Part shown: positions 35,658 to 43,792 of the stretch, one piece after another | Layout: each line of letters opens with the position of its first letter | Position numbering within the stretch: position 1 is the first letter of the stretch | NCBI GenBank assembly: GCA_040791665.1 | Contig: JBFNNX010000017.1 | Span: forward strand, 186,001-250,000 | Direction: 5' to 3' | DNA: 64,000 nt | From: Thiodiazotropha sp040791665 | Lineage (GTDB): Bacteria > Pseudomonadota > Gammaproteobacteria > Chromatiales > Chromatiaceae | Program-made: the position numbers and the translations under genes | Notes under the pieces: generated by a model | Seen by the model: the letters and a program-made list of their open reading frames with translations, nothing else | What the model was told of the DNA's origin: nothing | Database searches by the model: none

Positions 35658-35685
35658 ATACTCATAGTATGTGGACTGTCAAGTA
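35658..35685 (+). promoter_or_regulatory. Controller-protein operator (C-boxes)
   Basis: Two adjacent inverted repeats lie between the divergent dam-like gene and the C-protein gene: ATACT-cat-AGTAT (35658-35670, perfect) and, after GTGG, ACT-gtca-AGT (35675-35684). ACTnnnAGT pairs spaced by a few bases are the classic C-box layout of controller proteins, with a strong upstream box that activates and a weaker one overlapping the -35 that represses. A TAATAT -10-like hexamer is at 35690-35695. The site also lies close enough to the dam-like start to influence it. Confidence 0.75.
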
Positions 35686-35728
35686 GCAATTAATATGCTA
35701 GAGGGGATACTAACAGATCAACAATTGA

Positions 35729-35953
35729 ATGCCAGAGAAATTAGAAAACTGTATAGAATTTGGTCAGCGGATCAGAAATCTTCGTAAAGAAAAGGGGTAT
35801 TCGCAAGAATCCTTTGCCGACCATGCCAATATTCACCGTACATATATGGGGGGTATTGAACGTGGTGAACGTAATCCTACTCTGACCACAATCTATCGCT
35901 TAGCAGAAGCTCTTGAAGTCGATCCTTCCGAGTTACTAAAGAGCGATGACTGA
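35729..35953 (+). CDS. Restriction-modification controller protein (C protein, XRE-type HTH)
   Basis: A 74-residue single-domain helix-turn-helix protein: FGQRIRNLRKEKGYSQESFADHANIHRTYMGGIERGERNPTLTTIYRLAEALEVDPSELL. Length and sequence fit C proteins such as C.PvuII or C.AhdI, dimers that autoregulate and delay nuclease expression when the system enters a new host. C-boxes stand upstream and the methylase gene overlaps its last 8 bp, confirming the operon. The start is the ATG at 35729, about 45 bp from the operator. Confidence 0.88.
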   Translation: MPEKLENCIEFGQRIRNLRKEKGYSQESFADHANIHRTYMGGIERGERNPTLTTIYRLAEALEVDPSELLKSDD

Positions 35954-36770
35954 TACCATTTTTCACACCATCTACCAGGCTGACAATCAACATCTTACTA
36001 TTCTGGAGGATGATTCAGTTCACCTTGTGGTCACCAGTCCCCCATATGTAACTACGGAATTCAAGAAAAATCAGGAATTCGACTATGAGGGATTTTTAGA
36101 GCATTTCCGATCCGTCTGTAAACAGCTATATCGCGTGCTTGTACCAGGTGGACGCTTTGCACTAAATGTCGCCGATATTATCACTAAATATAGATATGAT
36201 GATGAAGATACAATTTCACGTGTCCCCCTAGGATCAGATACATTCCAAGTAGCTCAAGATGAGGGCTTCAGGTTATTGGAAAGATATATATGGGATAAGG
36301 GATTTACACGAAACTTCGGCGGGCCATTATTGGGTAGCTATCCCTATCCTCCTTCAATATTCAATAATAACTATTTCGAATATATCTACGTTTTGCGTAA
36401 ACCTGGAAGACGTAAAACCACTCATGACGTTCGGCGGCAAAGCAAGATGGAGCTTGAGGAATGGCGTGAATGGACACAGCAGTGGTGGCGCATAGAGAGC
36501 ATTAGTGAAAAATTTGACTATCACCGCGCTATATTTCCGGTTGAGATTCCGTATCGGCTAATTCGCATGTATTCCTATAAAGGAGATACGATACTTGATC
36601 CATATGCGGGTAGTGGTGCAACAATGATTGCAGCTAATAGAGCGGGTCGCCATTCCATAGGTTTTGAAATTGATGAGTGCGAAGAACTCATTAAGCACAG
36701 AGTGAATTTCGAGGCTTCGTTACTTGAAGGGGATGAATATATGTCATATACGATCAATAGGGAATATTAA
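35946..36770 (+). CDS. Type II DNA methyltransferase, beta-group (N4-cytosine or N6-adenine)
   Basis: A 274-residue methylase. The catalytic motif TSPPYV is at residues 30-35 and the SAM-binding motif I, ILDPYAGSGATMIAANRAGRHSIGFEID, is near the C-terminus, so motif order is that of the beta group. TSPPY is most frequent in N4-cytosine methylases but also occurs in N6-adenine ones, so the modified base is uncertain. It overlaps the C-protein gene by 8 bp and is followed after 2 bp by the nuclease gene; it protects host DNA from that nuclease. Confidence 0.9.
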   Translation: MTDTIFHTIYQADNQHLTILEDDSVHLVVTSPPYVTTEFKKNQEFDYEGFLEHFRSVCKQLYRVLVPGGRFALNVADIITKYRYDDEDTISRVPLGSDTFQVAQDEGFRLLERYIWDKGFTRNFGGPLLGSYPYPPSIFNNNYFEYIYVLRKPGRRKTTHDVRRQSKMELEEWREWTQQWWRIESISEKFDYHRAIFPVEIPYRLIRMYSYKGDTILDPYAGSGATMIAANRAGRHSIGFEIDECEELIKHRVNFEASLLEGDEYMSYTINREY

Positions 36771-36772
36771 TA

Positions 36773-37561
36773 ATGCAGAGAACAGATATATGGAGTGAGT
36801 TATCGTGGCGGCACCCTGTGTGGGAGTTGGTTCGATATTTTCGCGCGTTACGAGGAGAAAAATCGAAGCAGCTATTCTTAAAAGAACTCTCTGGCAATAA
36901 AACATTATCACTTGATCACAAAACTCTACCTATTCAGAATGAAGTTATAGATTTGCTTTTTCAATATCTCGATCTTGAAGGGGAGCTATTTCAAGTCGCA
37001 GCATCCGATCTTCGCACAGAAGAAGATGCATTGGCGTACTGTGAGAGAAGCGGCTTCTCAGTAGGTAAGACGAAAACGCAAAGTAAAGATCATCATCAAT
37101 CATCCAAAGCTATGATTGCTAGCGTGACTGGTATTGCTCAGAAAGTTTGTCAAGAAAAAGGTCTTGAGTTCGACCCTGATCCACAAAATCGCTGTGTCTG
37201 GTTGAATGATGAATCTTTGCATATTACGTCGAGAAATTTAGATGGTGCCATCCCAGGGCTTGCCAATCCAATCGTTATTTGGGAAATAAAAGAATATTGG
37301 GGGAAAACAAAAGGCGGTAGTAAAATGAGCGATGCTGTATATGAGTGTCAACTTGTAGGCAGGGAATTGCGAGAATATGAAGAAAAATGCGGTATATCCG
37401 TTATTCATGCAGTTTTCCTTGATGGAAAAGAACAATGGTCACATAGAAAATCAGACCTGCGGAGATTCATCGACCTAACCTACCAAGGACTTGTGGATCA
37501 TCTCATTATTGGTAGCCAGGTTGAAGACGAGTGGGAAGCTTTGCTGAATAAGAATATATGA
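36773..37561 (+). CDS. Type II restriction endonuclease (PD-(D/E)XK candidate)
   Basis: A 262-residue protein with no methylase motifs. The likely active site is Asp157 in ITSRNLDGAIPGL and Glu171-Ile-Lys173 in VIWEIKEYWG, the spacing of a PD-(D/E)XK nuclease; KTKGGSKMSDAVYECQLVGREL follows. Position, 2 bp after the methylase in a C-regulated operon, makes it the cognate restriction enzyme. The recognition sequence cannot be told from the sequence. AT-rich codon use like the methylase. Confidence 0.8.
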   Translation: MQRTDIWSELSWRHPVWELVRYFRALRGEKSKQLFLKELSGNKTLSLDHKTLPIQNEVIDLLFQYLDLEGELFQVAASDLRTEEDALAYCERSGFSVGKTKTQSKDHHQSSKAMIASVTGIAQKVCQEKGLEFDPDPQNRCVWLNDESLHITSRNLDGAIPGLANPIVIWEIKEYWGKTKGGSKMSDAVYECQLVGRELREYEEKCGISVIHAVFLDGKEQWSHRKSDLRRFIDLTYQGLVDHLIIGSQVEDEWEALLNKNI

Positions 37562-37707
37562 AATTTCAACAAGTCCTAGGTAACGATAGCTTGCTATAGC
37601 TCATTTATAGTGAATCGTCTTATAGCCAGGTTATTCAGAATATTGTCAATAAATACAAGCGAATTTTTCGTTATCTGCTGTAAGCCTTGTTTGTGGATAG
37701 GGCATAT

Positions 37708-38043
37708 TCATTCCTCCGCCGGGTCAGTTGTCTGGATCGTCAGGTTTTGAATCCGGCGCTTGCGGCCCTCCTTGATCTCGTGGAGTGAGATATAGACCGG
37801 TTTATTACTAGACAGGATGATCAGGCTGTCTGTGACCATACGCAGTGGCACCCATAGCCATGTAGCCCACCGGTTTTCACGCCGGACCTTGTCAATATAA
37901 GCGACGGGCGGCGGGGGCGCGTAAACAGGGTATTCCCGGCCCCTGTATGTCCGGTAGCGAAAGTCACCATTTTTGTCACACTCATGAAGGTCTTTGATCC
38001 TAGGTGTCCGTTGATCTATTCCAACGCACCGTACATGTGAATG
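37708..38043 (-). CDS. Conserved-looking frame lacking a normal start codon
   Basis: The frame is open for 111 codons and reads convincingly as protein: KDLHECDKNGDFRYRTYRGREYPVY, APPPPVAYIDKVRRENRWATWLWVPLRMVTDSLIILSSNKPVYISLHEIKEGRKRRIQNLTIQ. There is no ATG, GTG or TTG between the preceding stop and the middle of the protein. It overlaps the end of the small gene at 38016, so it could be started by reinitiation at ATA, or be joined to that gene by frameshift, or be truncated. No family recognised. Confidence 0.5.
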   Translation of the reverse strand, partial: HSHVRCVGIDQRTPRIKDLHECDKNGDFRYRTYRGREYPVYAPPPPVAYIDKVRRENRWATWLWVPLRMVTDSLIILSSNKPVYISLHEIKEGRKRRIQNLTIQTTDPAEE

Positions 38044-38258
38044 TCAAAACGGTGACCGGCCCGGTCCTCCGGGTCGATGCAATGGCCAGTGACTTCCAGA
38101 TGGGTTTGGAATTCGTGAACGGGTTCTTCTTCGTCATCGACATAGCGGGGCGAACCCAGCAGGCTTGAGTTTATCCCGGCATCGGCCCTTACTGAATAAT
38201 CATCCACCTTGATCGCAATGAAGGCGTAGTCGGGTTCCTTCTTTTTCCTGCGTTTCAT
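38016..38258 (-). CDS. Small acidic element-borne protein, unknown function
   Basis: An 80-residue protein starting MKRRKKKEPDYAFIAIKVDDYSVRADAGINSSLLGSPRYVDDEEEPVHEFQTHLEVTGHCIDPEDRAGHRFDIHMYGALE: a basic N-terminus, then an acidic body. GGAGGGC upstream of the ATG is a fair ribosome site. No recognised domain. It lies upstream of, and slightly overlaps, the start-less frame on the same strand, so the two probably form one transcript. Confidence 0.62.
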   Translation of the reverse strand: MKRRKKKEPDYAFIAIKVDDYSVRADAGINSSLLGSPRYVDDEEEPVHEFQTHLEVTGHCIDPEDRAGHRFDIHMYGALE

Positions 38259-38544
38259 AGGATGGGTGCCCTCCGTATTAAATTACCAGGGGTTAATGGA
38301 CTATCTGGTTGTGCATCTATTCCAGGTCACAGTCTCGTCTCTTCCGCTCTTCTCGTGAAATTTATCGGTGGCCATACTGGCTGCGGTCGGTGGTCCGGCA
38401 AGTCTTCCCTGGCGGCGAAAACCATCAACCGTGTCCTCGTTCCTGCGGGCCGCGCCCTTTGATGGTCTTCGGACTGGCCGTCCCTCCTGTATCCGCAGCT
38501 CTTACGTGAAGCCACGATTTCACGAAAAGCAGGAGATACAAGTC

Positions 38545-39030
38545 ATGACCACTTTCTACGCCCAACCTTACTCAATCGACCATACCGGTTTTTATTTCGA
38601 CGACATCACAGAATATGAAGCCGGGATGGAGAAACTGAACGCCAGGGGCTGCGAGGAGGTGGAAATCCAGTTCATCGACGGTGACGAACACCTCTCCCGG
38701 CTGGCGCGGTCCGTCGGTATCGACCAGGCGACGATCACCGAATGGTTTGATGAACTCGAAGACCTGGACAGACTGGAAACCGATCAGCTTTGCTTCCTCC
38801 TGGACCGGGGCTTCTCCCTTGATGAGGCGCTCACCCGGTATGAAGAGGTTTGTATCTTTCACGGACCGGTCGAGGACTATGCACGAGAGCTGATCGAAGA
38901 CACCACGGAAATCCCGGAGAACCTGCGCTACTACATCGACTATGAAGCGATAGCCCGCGACATGGGCTACAACGGCGAGATCGAGGAGATTGAGCGCGAA
39001 GTTATCGTCACCAATGCGCATGAGTTCTAG
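38545..39030 (+). CDS. ardA: Antirestriction protein ArdA
   Basis: A 161-residue acidic protein, FYAQPYSIDHTGFYFDDITEYEAGMEKLNARGCEEVEIQFIDGD ... LSRLARSVGIDQATITEWFDELEDLDR. This is the ArdA fold: a DNA mimic whose negative surface copies bent B-DNA and blocks type I restriction enzymes. Mobile elements carry it to survive entry into a new host. GCAGGAGA upstream supports the ATG at 38545; the frame extends to 38368 without a better start. A long antisense frame (38572-39348) is a shadow. Confidence 0.9.
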   Translation: MTTFYAQPYSIDHTGFYFDDITEYEAGMEKLNARGCEEVEIQFIDGDEHLSRLARSVGIDQATITEWFDELEDLDRLETDQLCFLLDRGFSLDEALTRYEEVCIFHGPVEDYARELIEDTTEIPENLRYYIDYEAIARDMGYNGEIEEIEREVIVTNAHEF

Positions 39031-39074
39031 GGCTTTGGCCCTTGTCTCAAGGGTCTTTAGCCTTTCATAAAGAC

Positions 39075-40133
39075 TTATCCGCGTCCGTACCAGGTTCCCT
39101 TGCCTGTGCCGTGCTGGCTCAGGTGTCCCGCCGCGACCAGGGCTTGCAGGTGCTTTTTCACCGTGTTGCGATTGGCCCCGGTGATCTCGACAATCTGGCC
39201 GATGGTCAGGCGTCCGTGCGCCTTGGCGAGTTCCAGGATTTGCACGGAGAGTTCCGGCAGTTTGTCGAGCAGGATTTTCTCGCGCGCGATCTTGGTTTCC
39301 AGTCGCGCTTTTTGTTTTTGCAGGGCGCGCAGAAAGTACATGACCCATGGCTGCCAGTCGGGAGTATCGGTGCGGATCGTGCCTTGCGTACCGCGCAGCG
39401 CCATGTAGTAGCCTTCCTTGGTTTGCTCTATCACGCTTTCCAGTGAGCTATAGGGTACATAGACGTAGCCGCTCCGCAGGAGCAGCAACGATGTGAGCAC
39501 GCGGGACAGGCGGCCATTACCGTCCTGGAAGGGGTGGATTTCCAGAAACACGACGGTAAAGAGCGCAATGACCAGGAGCGGATGAAGCTGTTTTTCTTGC
39601 AGCGCCTTTCTTGTCCAGGCGACGAGTTCCGTCATCAGGCGGGGCGTGTCGAACGGCGTGGCCGTCTCGAACACAATGCCGATCTCTTTGCCCTCGGCGT
39701 CAAACGCCATCACATGGTTGGTATTGGTTTTGTATCCGCCCCTGTGACGTTCGTCCTTGGCGCTGTAGACGAGCAGATCACGGTGCAACTGTTTGACATG
39801 GTTTTCTGTGAGGTCAATGTCATCGGCATAGGCGAAGATCGTTTCCATGACTTCGGCATAGCCCGCGACTTCCTGTTCGTCGCGGGTGTCGAACTTTTTG
39901 ATCTCGATATTGCGCAAGAGCCGGTCGACCTCCCGGTCGGATAGCTTGCTGCCCTCGATGCGGGTTGAGGAACCGATGCTCTCGATGGTCGCGACATGGC
40001 GCAGGGCCGACAGCCGCTCCGGGGCGAGCGTTCCCAGGGCGCGCCACGCGCCCTTGAACTCATCCAGCTCGGCAATCAGCGAGAGGACTTCACGGGTGAT
40101 ATTCAGGGTGTCTGTGTTCAAGCTCATATCCAT
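39075..40133 (-). CDS. Fic domain protein (class II) with C-terminal winged helix
   Basis: A 352-residue protein. The Fic active site is EIHPFQDGNGRLSR (histidine near residue 200), matching HxFx(D/E)GNGRxxR for AMP transfer to a target hydroxyl. An N-terminal inhibitory motif SSTRIEG (about 55-61), of the (S/T)xxxE(G/N) type, marks a class II, self-inhibited Fic. The last 60 residues (LTIGQIVEITGANRNTVKKHLQALVAAGHLSQHG) form a winged helix. The start at 40133 (MDMSLN) is preferred to 40163. Its target is unknown; free-standing Fic proteins on elements act as toxins or regulators. Confidence 0.9.
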   Translation of the reverse strand: MDMSLNTDTLNITREVLSLIAELDEFKGAWRALGTLAPERLSALRHVATIESIGSSTRIEGSKLSDREVDRLLRNIEIKKFDTRDEQEVAGYAEVMETIFAYADDIDLTENHVKQLHRDLLVYSAKDERHRGGYKTNTNHVMAFDAEGKEIGIVFETATPFDTPRLMTELVAWTRKALQEKQLHPLLVIALFTVVFLEIHPFQDGNGRLSRVLTSLLLLRSGYVYVPYSSLESVIEQTKEGYYMALRGTQGTIRTDTPDWQPWVMYFLRALQKQKARLETKIAREKILLDKLPELSVQILELAKAHGRLTIGQIVEITGANRNTVKKHLQALVAAGHLSQHGTGKGTWYGRG

Positions 40134-40143
40134 ATGAATACCC

Positions 40144-40211
40144 AAAAATACCCATAAAGGCAAGAATTAATCGAAATTATCCAGAAAAATACCCATAAAC
40201 ACCCATATATC
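40144..40211 (+). promoter_or_regulatory. Repeated ACCCATA motif upstream of the Fic gene
   Basis: A perfect 15-bp direct repeat AAAAATACCCATAAA occurs at 40144-40158 and 40185-40199, 41 bp apart start to start (about four helical turns). Shorter related copies, GAATACCCAAA at about 40136 and ACACCCATAT at about 40199, extend the series. It lies in the promoter region of the Fic gene. Spacing in whole turns suggests a multimeric protein binding one face, possibly the Fic protein's own winged helix. Confidence 0.5.
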
Positions 40212-40359
40212 AGAAGGTTTCACCATCGTATCGTTTTTTATTCGCTTTTCCTGTCGCCTGGATGTGGATACCAATAATTTTACCGCCGCCTTGAAATAAT
40301 CCCTTTCCGCCCCGTGATACCAAATTAGGTGTGGTCAGAAAATGCCTTTTTGAAGTGTT

Positions 40360-40383
40360 TGACCCCTGCCGGGGTAGGGGTCA
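40360..40383 (-). terminator. Hairpin after the membrane/vWA-like module
   Basis: TGACCCC / GGGGTCA (40360-40366 and 40377-40383) with a GC-rich loop lies about 23 bp past the stop of the minus-strand gene at 40406. There is only a short T run, so efficiency is uncertain. Confidence 0.5.
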
Positions 40384-40405
40384 GATTGGTGAGGTGAAGA
40401 AAGGG

Positions 40406-41260
40406 TTATCTCAATTCCGTTAACAGCATCGGCTGGCCAAATCCTTCCAGTGACGCGCCGCTAGCCGCGAAGAACGCCTGCCAAAAATCCCGTAGGGCCT
40501 TAAGTTTGCGGGAATCCAGATAAAGGCTGCCGTCTTCAAGCCAACCGCCGCCGATGACATACACCTTGACCCCCGAAAGGTCGGGGATCATCTTAGCCTT
40601 CTTCACCTTGACAATCTCGGCCTTCGGAGCGATCAGGCGAATATCACCCTTTTTAAAGAAGGTGGTCAGGCGGGAATTTTCAAACCCGTCGGAATAAAGC
40701 ACCAGAGTCCGTTCCCGTATTTCCGACTTGCCGATTAAGTCGTTTGCCAGAGTATTGATGGCGCCAATGATCTCAGTATTGGTGAAGTCATAGTTGTCAT
40801 CGGGCAGGGTCAGGGCTTTGACAATACCCTTCGCGATAGCCTTTTTGCCGCTTTTCTCCTGCCAGGTAAGGCATCGTTTATACGCCCTAATGTGTTTTGT
40901 GGGGGTGTTGTTCAGGGCCGTGTCCGGTAAGGGGTGTTCCATCGCGCCGGAGAACTCCAGTTCAGTGTAGTGTGTGTTGGCGTTGGCTGAAAAACTGACA
41001 ACGGTGATCTTGTCGCCCTGCCTGATATAACCCAAAGTCTTCCTCAGAAGTTCCGCCGCAAGCTTTTTTTCATACCTGACTGTCTGGTCTGTCAGAACAA
41101 AAAGTTCTCGCTCAGGTGTTTTAACGAGGCTCTGGTCGATATAGGGCATAACCGGGTTATAGCAGTTGTGCAAGTCGTCCCTGGCCATAACTGGAGCGCT
41201 CAGCGTAAGCAAGGCAGTCAGGAAAGGGGGCAAAAGATGTTTACAAGTCTTCATAGTCAT
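40406..41260 (-). CDS. Exported vWA-like protein of unknown function
   Basis: A 284-residue protein with a signal peptide MTMKTCKHLLPPFLTALLTLSAPVMA. The mature part reads like a von Willebrand A fold: RELFVLTDQTVRYEKKLAAELLRKTLGYIRQGDKITVVSFS as first strand/helix (DxT in place of the usual DxSxS), then RTLVLYSDGFENS and VKVYVIGGGW. The metal site is therefore incomplete. It overlaps the upstream membrane protein gene by 20 bp, and GAGGAG precedes the chosen ATG. Last of a four-gene minus-strand module whose function is not known. Confidence 0.65.
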   Translation of the reverse strand: MTMKTCKHLLPPFLTALLTLSAPVMARDDLHNCYNPVMPYIDQSLVKTPERELFVLTDQTVRYEKKLAAELLRKTLGYIRQGDKITVVSFSANANTHYTELEFSGAMEHPLPDTALNNTPTKHIRAYKRCLTWQEKSGKKAIAKGIVKALTLPDDNYDFTNTEIIGAINTLANDLIGKSEIRERTLVLYSDGFENSRLTTFFKKGDIRLIAPKAEIVKVKKAKMIPDLSGVKVYVIGGGWLEDGSLYLDSRKLKALRDFWQAFFAASGASLEGFGQPMLLTELR

Positions 41261-42551
41261 TGGTTTTCTCCTCATGGTGACGGGCTTGAATGAATTTGAG
41301 AAAGGTGCGGTTGCTGGCGTATTTAGCGGCCTTGAAGGCTTCGGCATCGACGCCGCTTTCGTTCAAGGCTGCGATGATCTTTTGCTGCAGGGCATTGAGA
41401 CTTCCCTGAGCGGCATTGGCGATATCGATCTGCAAAGCCTGTTGCTTGTTTAGGTACTCCTCGCGGCTGCGATACGAGCGGATGATTTCGTAGGCTTTAC
41501 GCCCTTCAAGCGATGCAAAGCCATAAGCGCGGGAGACGAAGATGGAGAGCGCCTGAATACCCAAAAAGATCATCGTGAAGATAAGCAGCGTCGAGAGTTT
41601 TCCCGTGGCGCTCATCAGTTCGGATGAGCTGTCAGGCATTGCATTGTTACCGAGCACATCGCCAAGACCTTCCAGGGCGGGTTCGGTAAAATCGAGAGCC
41701 TCGCCCGCGAAGGCGGGGCTCACCAGGTCGCTGACGGAAAGCCTGGCCACGAAGCTCAGGACCATTAACGCGCCAATGAAGATGAGAGTCCCCTTGGTCC
41801 AGTGCCAAGTTGGAGTCAAAGCGTAGTTCGTGTTCAGGCGATTGAGCAACTGCTCAAAGACCGATGCGTGATCGTCAAGGTAATCCTGAGCAATGCAAAC
41901 CTTGGTATTCGTGGCCAGGGGGGAGACGGTTATACCATCATTGCCACGCATGACTTCACGGCCCATCTTTCCGGCTTTAGCGATCAAATCATTGCGGTGC
42001 CACTCTTCACCCGCGAAATGCGTGCCCAGCATCAGAACGATGGCCAGCACCAGCCCGATGAGTGACCCGTAGAAGGGTTGCTGACTGGGCGTTACGGAAT
42101 CCAGGCCCAGTTCAGCGATTACCATGCCGAAAACCGCCGCTTCTGAAAACACGAGGACACCGAGCAGGCATTTGATCCAGAGCGGCATGACGCGGCGTCC
42201 CAGTTCATGCGACTTGCGCAGGTACATGAGCGCCATGTCGTATAGTTTGAAGTCTTGTCTGGTTAGGGTGTACAGGCGGAAGTATGCCATGCAAAGCACT
42301 AGTTCCAGCGAGAACCAGCCATTTGAATCCGGAATCAAGTGCTTCGGGAGTTTGATGTCCTTATATTTGCGGTTAAGAAAGAAAAGTCGTGTTTTGACCA
42401 TAAGGTCGTGCCTATTCTTTTCAAAGAAAGCGAGGATCAAAAGGACGACAAAGAGCAGAACGACGATATAGGGGTGATCGGCAAAGCTGTGGTAGAGGGT
42501 GTCGATTGTGGTGGCAATGGAAAAGCCTGAATTATTCGTTTCCTCAAACAT
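41241..42551 (-). CDS. Multi-pass membrane protein of unknown function
   Basis: A 436-residue protein with hydrophobic segments at about 26-45 (YIVVLLFVVLLILAFF), 130-150 (CLLGVLVFSEAAVFGMVI), 165-180, 260-280 (TLIFIGALMVLSFVARL) and 330-350 (LLIFTMIFLGIQALSIFVS), and a soluble, Gln/Ala-rich C-terminal helix region. No family recognised. It sits between the small membrane protein and the vWA-like gene in a tight operon (14 bp and an overlap), so the module likely forms an envelope complex. Confidence 0.68.
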   Translation of the reverse strand: MFEETNNSGFSIATTIDTLYHSFADHPYIVVLLFVVLLILAFFEKNRHDLMVKTRLFFLNRKYKDIKLPKHLIPDSNGWFSLELVLCMAYFRLYTLTRQDFKLYDMALMYLRKSHELGRRVMPLWIKCLLGVLVFSEAAVFGMVIAELGLDSVTPSQQPFYGSLIGLVLAIVLMLGTHFAGEEWHRNDLIAKAGKMGREVMRGNDGITVSPLATNTKVCIAQDYLDDHASVFEQLLNRLNTNYALTPTWHWTKGTLIFIGALMVLSFVARLSVSDLVSPAFAGEALDFTEPALEGLGDVLGNNAMPDSSSELMSATGKLSTLLIFTMIFLGIQALSIFVSRAYGFASLEGRKAYEIIRSYRSREEYLNKQQALQIDIANAAQGSLNALQQKIIAALNESGVDAEAFKAAKYASNRTFLKFIQARHHEEKTNDYEDL

Positions 42552-42565
42552 GATGATGGTCCTCT

Positions 42566-42964
42566 TTATAGGGAAAAGGTGAGCAAGGGGATACGGCGTA
42601 GCCAGTTATGGGCTATCGCGTAGATAAAAAGACCGGCCATGCCGTGGATATAGGCACGGAAGACGCCGGGAGATGGCATAGAAGCATCGAAGGTCCACAA
42701 AATTCCATCGATTAGATGGGGGGTGCCCAGGTAAGCGATCAGGGCAGCCAGAGCAATCCGTGGGAGCTGAGGGAAGTGACGGACCATACTGGCGAAGGTG
42801 ATGAACCCACAGGCCCAGTACAGGGCGATATCGCCCCGCGTCCCCCAGGGAAGCCGATAGACACCGAGGATATGCGGGAAGAACCAGTGGATACCTTCTA
42901 CTAGGTATCCGGCTGAAAAATAGGCAACCGGCGCGGCGATCAGGAAACGAGTGAAATATCCCAT
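42566..42964 (-). CDS. Small multi-pass membrane protein, unknown function
   Basis: A 132-residue protein with about four hydrophobic helices (FLIAAPVAYFSAGYLVEGI, IALYWACGFITFASMV, ALAALIAYLGTPHLIDGILW, IHGMAGLFIYAIAHNW). No recognised domain. It follows the 230-residue gene by 12 bp and precedes the 436-residue gene by 14 bp, all on the minus strand. Confidence 0.62.
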   Translation of the reverse strand: MGYFTRFLIAAPVAYFSAGYLVEGIHWFFPHILGVYRLPWGTRGDIALYWACGFITFASMVRHFPQLPRIALAALIAYLGTPHLIDGILWTFDASMPSPGVFRAYIHGMAGLFIYAIAHNWLRRIPLLTFSL

Positions 42965-42976
42965 CGGTCCACCCCC

Positions 42977-43669
42977 TTATTCGCGCGGCAGATCGCCGGG
43001 TTGGGAAGGGGATTCCTGTGCGGGAGACAGGGCCAGGCCGCCATTGATACCGGATGAAGAATCCAGCACGCTATCGCAGAGTTTTAGGCGGGTGAGGATC
43101 GCTTGTGCATCTTTACGTCCGTAGATCGTGGCGATGTCCACGCGCTGTCCGGCCTGTATCAGGCAGAGATGGACGGAATCGCCGTACCACTCTGTTAATT
43201 GCAGAACTTCGCCGTCCTTCTGGGCTTCCTTGGTCAGAAACTCATGACGCTTGGCTTCGGCTTTGGTACGATCATGGGGGAGCAGAGCGAAGCTGTGGGA
43301 GATTTGCCGGTCGTAGGGTTTCCAGCGCCACCAGTGGCGAAAGCGCACTTCCGTGGAGCTCAGTACGACTGTGATCTTCTTCTTGAAGAGGGCGCGGAAT
43401 AGGGCTTCCCAGAGGGGAAGGCTCAACATGACGAAGCCAGCCCCAGCGAATGGTAACCAAGCTTCTGGCAGCGCCAGTTGTTTGAGTGGGTGGTAGGTTA
43501 CTGCGGCGCTGAGGGGGATTGTTGTATAGCTTGTAATCTTCGCAAGCTTCGCCCGTGCCGTTGTAAGCACGCGGGTCGTGATCGTGAAAACCGGCTTACC
43601 GTCCGCGTCCAGGCTTTGTGTGGTCTTGGGGAAGTCCTCGAAGGGATCGCATTTTTTATTGTCGCTCAT
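42977..43669 (-). CDS. Membrane protein with cytosolic C-terminal domain, unknown function
   Basis: A 230-residue protein. Two hydrophobic segments (about 47-62 and 72-88, LPFAGAGFVMLSLPLWEALF) are followed by a basic, beta-rich-looking domain (KKITVVLSSTEVRFRHWWRWKPYDRQISHSFALLPHDRTKAEAKRHE ... IATIYGRKDAQAILTRL) with a PH-like appearance and a Pro/Ser-rich tail. First gene of the four-gene minus-strand module. No family recognised. Confidence 0.62.
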   Translation of the reverse strand: MSDNKKCDPFEDFPKTTQSLDADGKPVFTITTRVLTTARAKLAKITSYTTIPLSAAVTYHPLKQLALPEAWLPFAGAGFVMLSLPLWEALFRALFKKKITVVLSSTEVRFRHWWRWKPYDRQISHSFALLPHDRTKAEAKRHEFLTKEAQKDGEVLQLTEWYGDSVHLCLIQAGQRVDIATIYGRKDAQAILTRLKLCDSVLDSSSGINGGLALSPAQESPSQPGDLPRE

Positions 43670-43792
43670 GGTTGCGCCTCCTGGAACAGCAACACTTCAG
43701 ATTTCATGCTTTGTAGTCTGGTTAGTAATGAACGAGGTATTGCTCTCGACTTCCTCGTGATTAGAGAAAAATGTGAATTAACGGTGGGTTAC

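Noticed and set aside
34822..37561. Calling the restriction locus a DpnII/MboI system
   Set aside because: Both have two methylases, but the nuclease sequence does not resemble DpnII and the controller protein is not part of classical DpnII.
38572..39348. 258-residue minus-strand frame
   Set aside because: It is antisense to ArdA, whose product is a clear family match with a ribosome site; the minus frame has no recognisable protein features.
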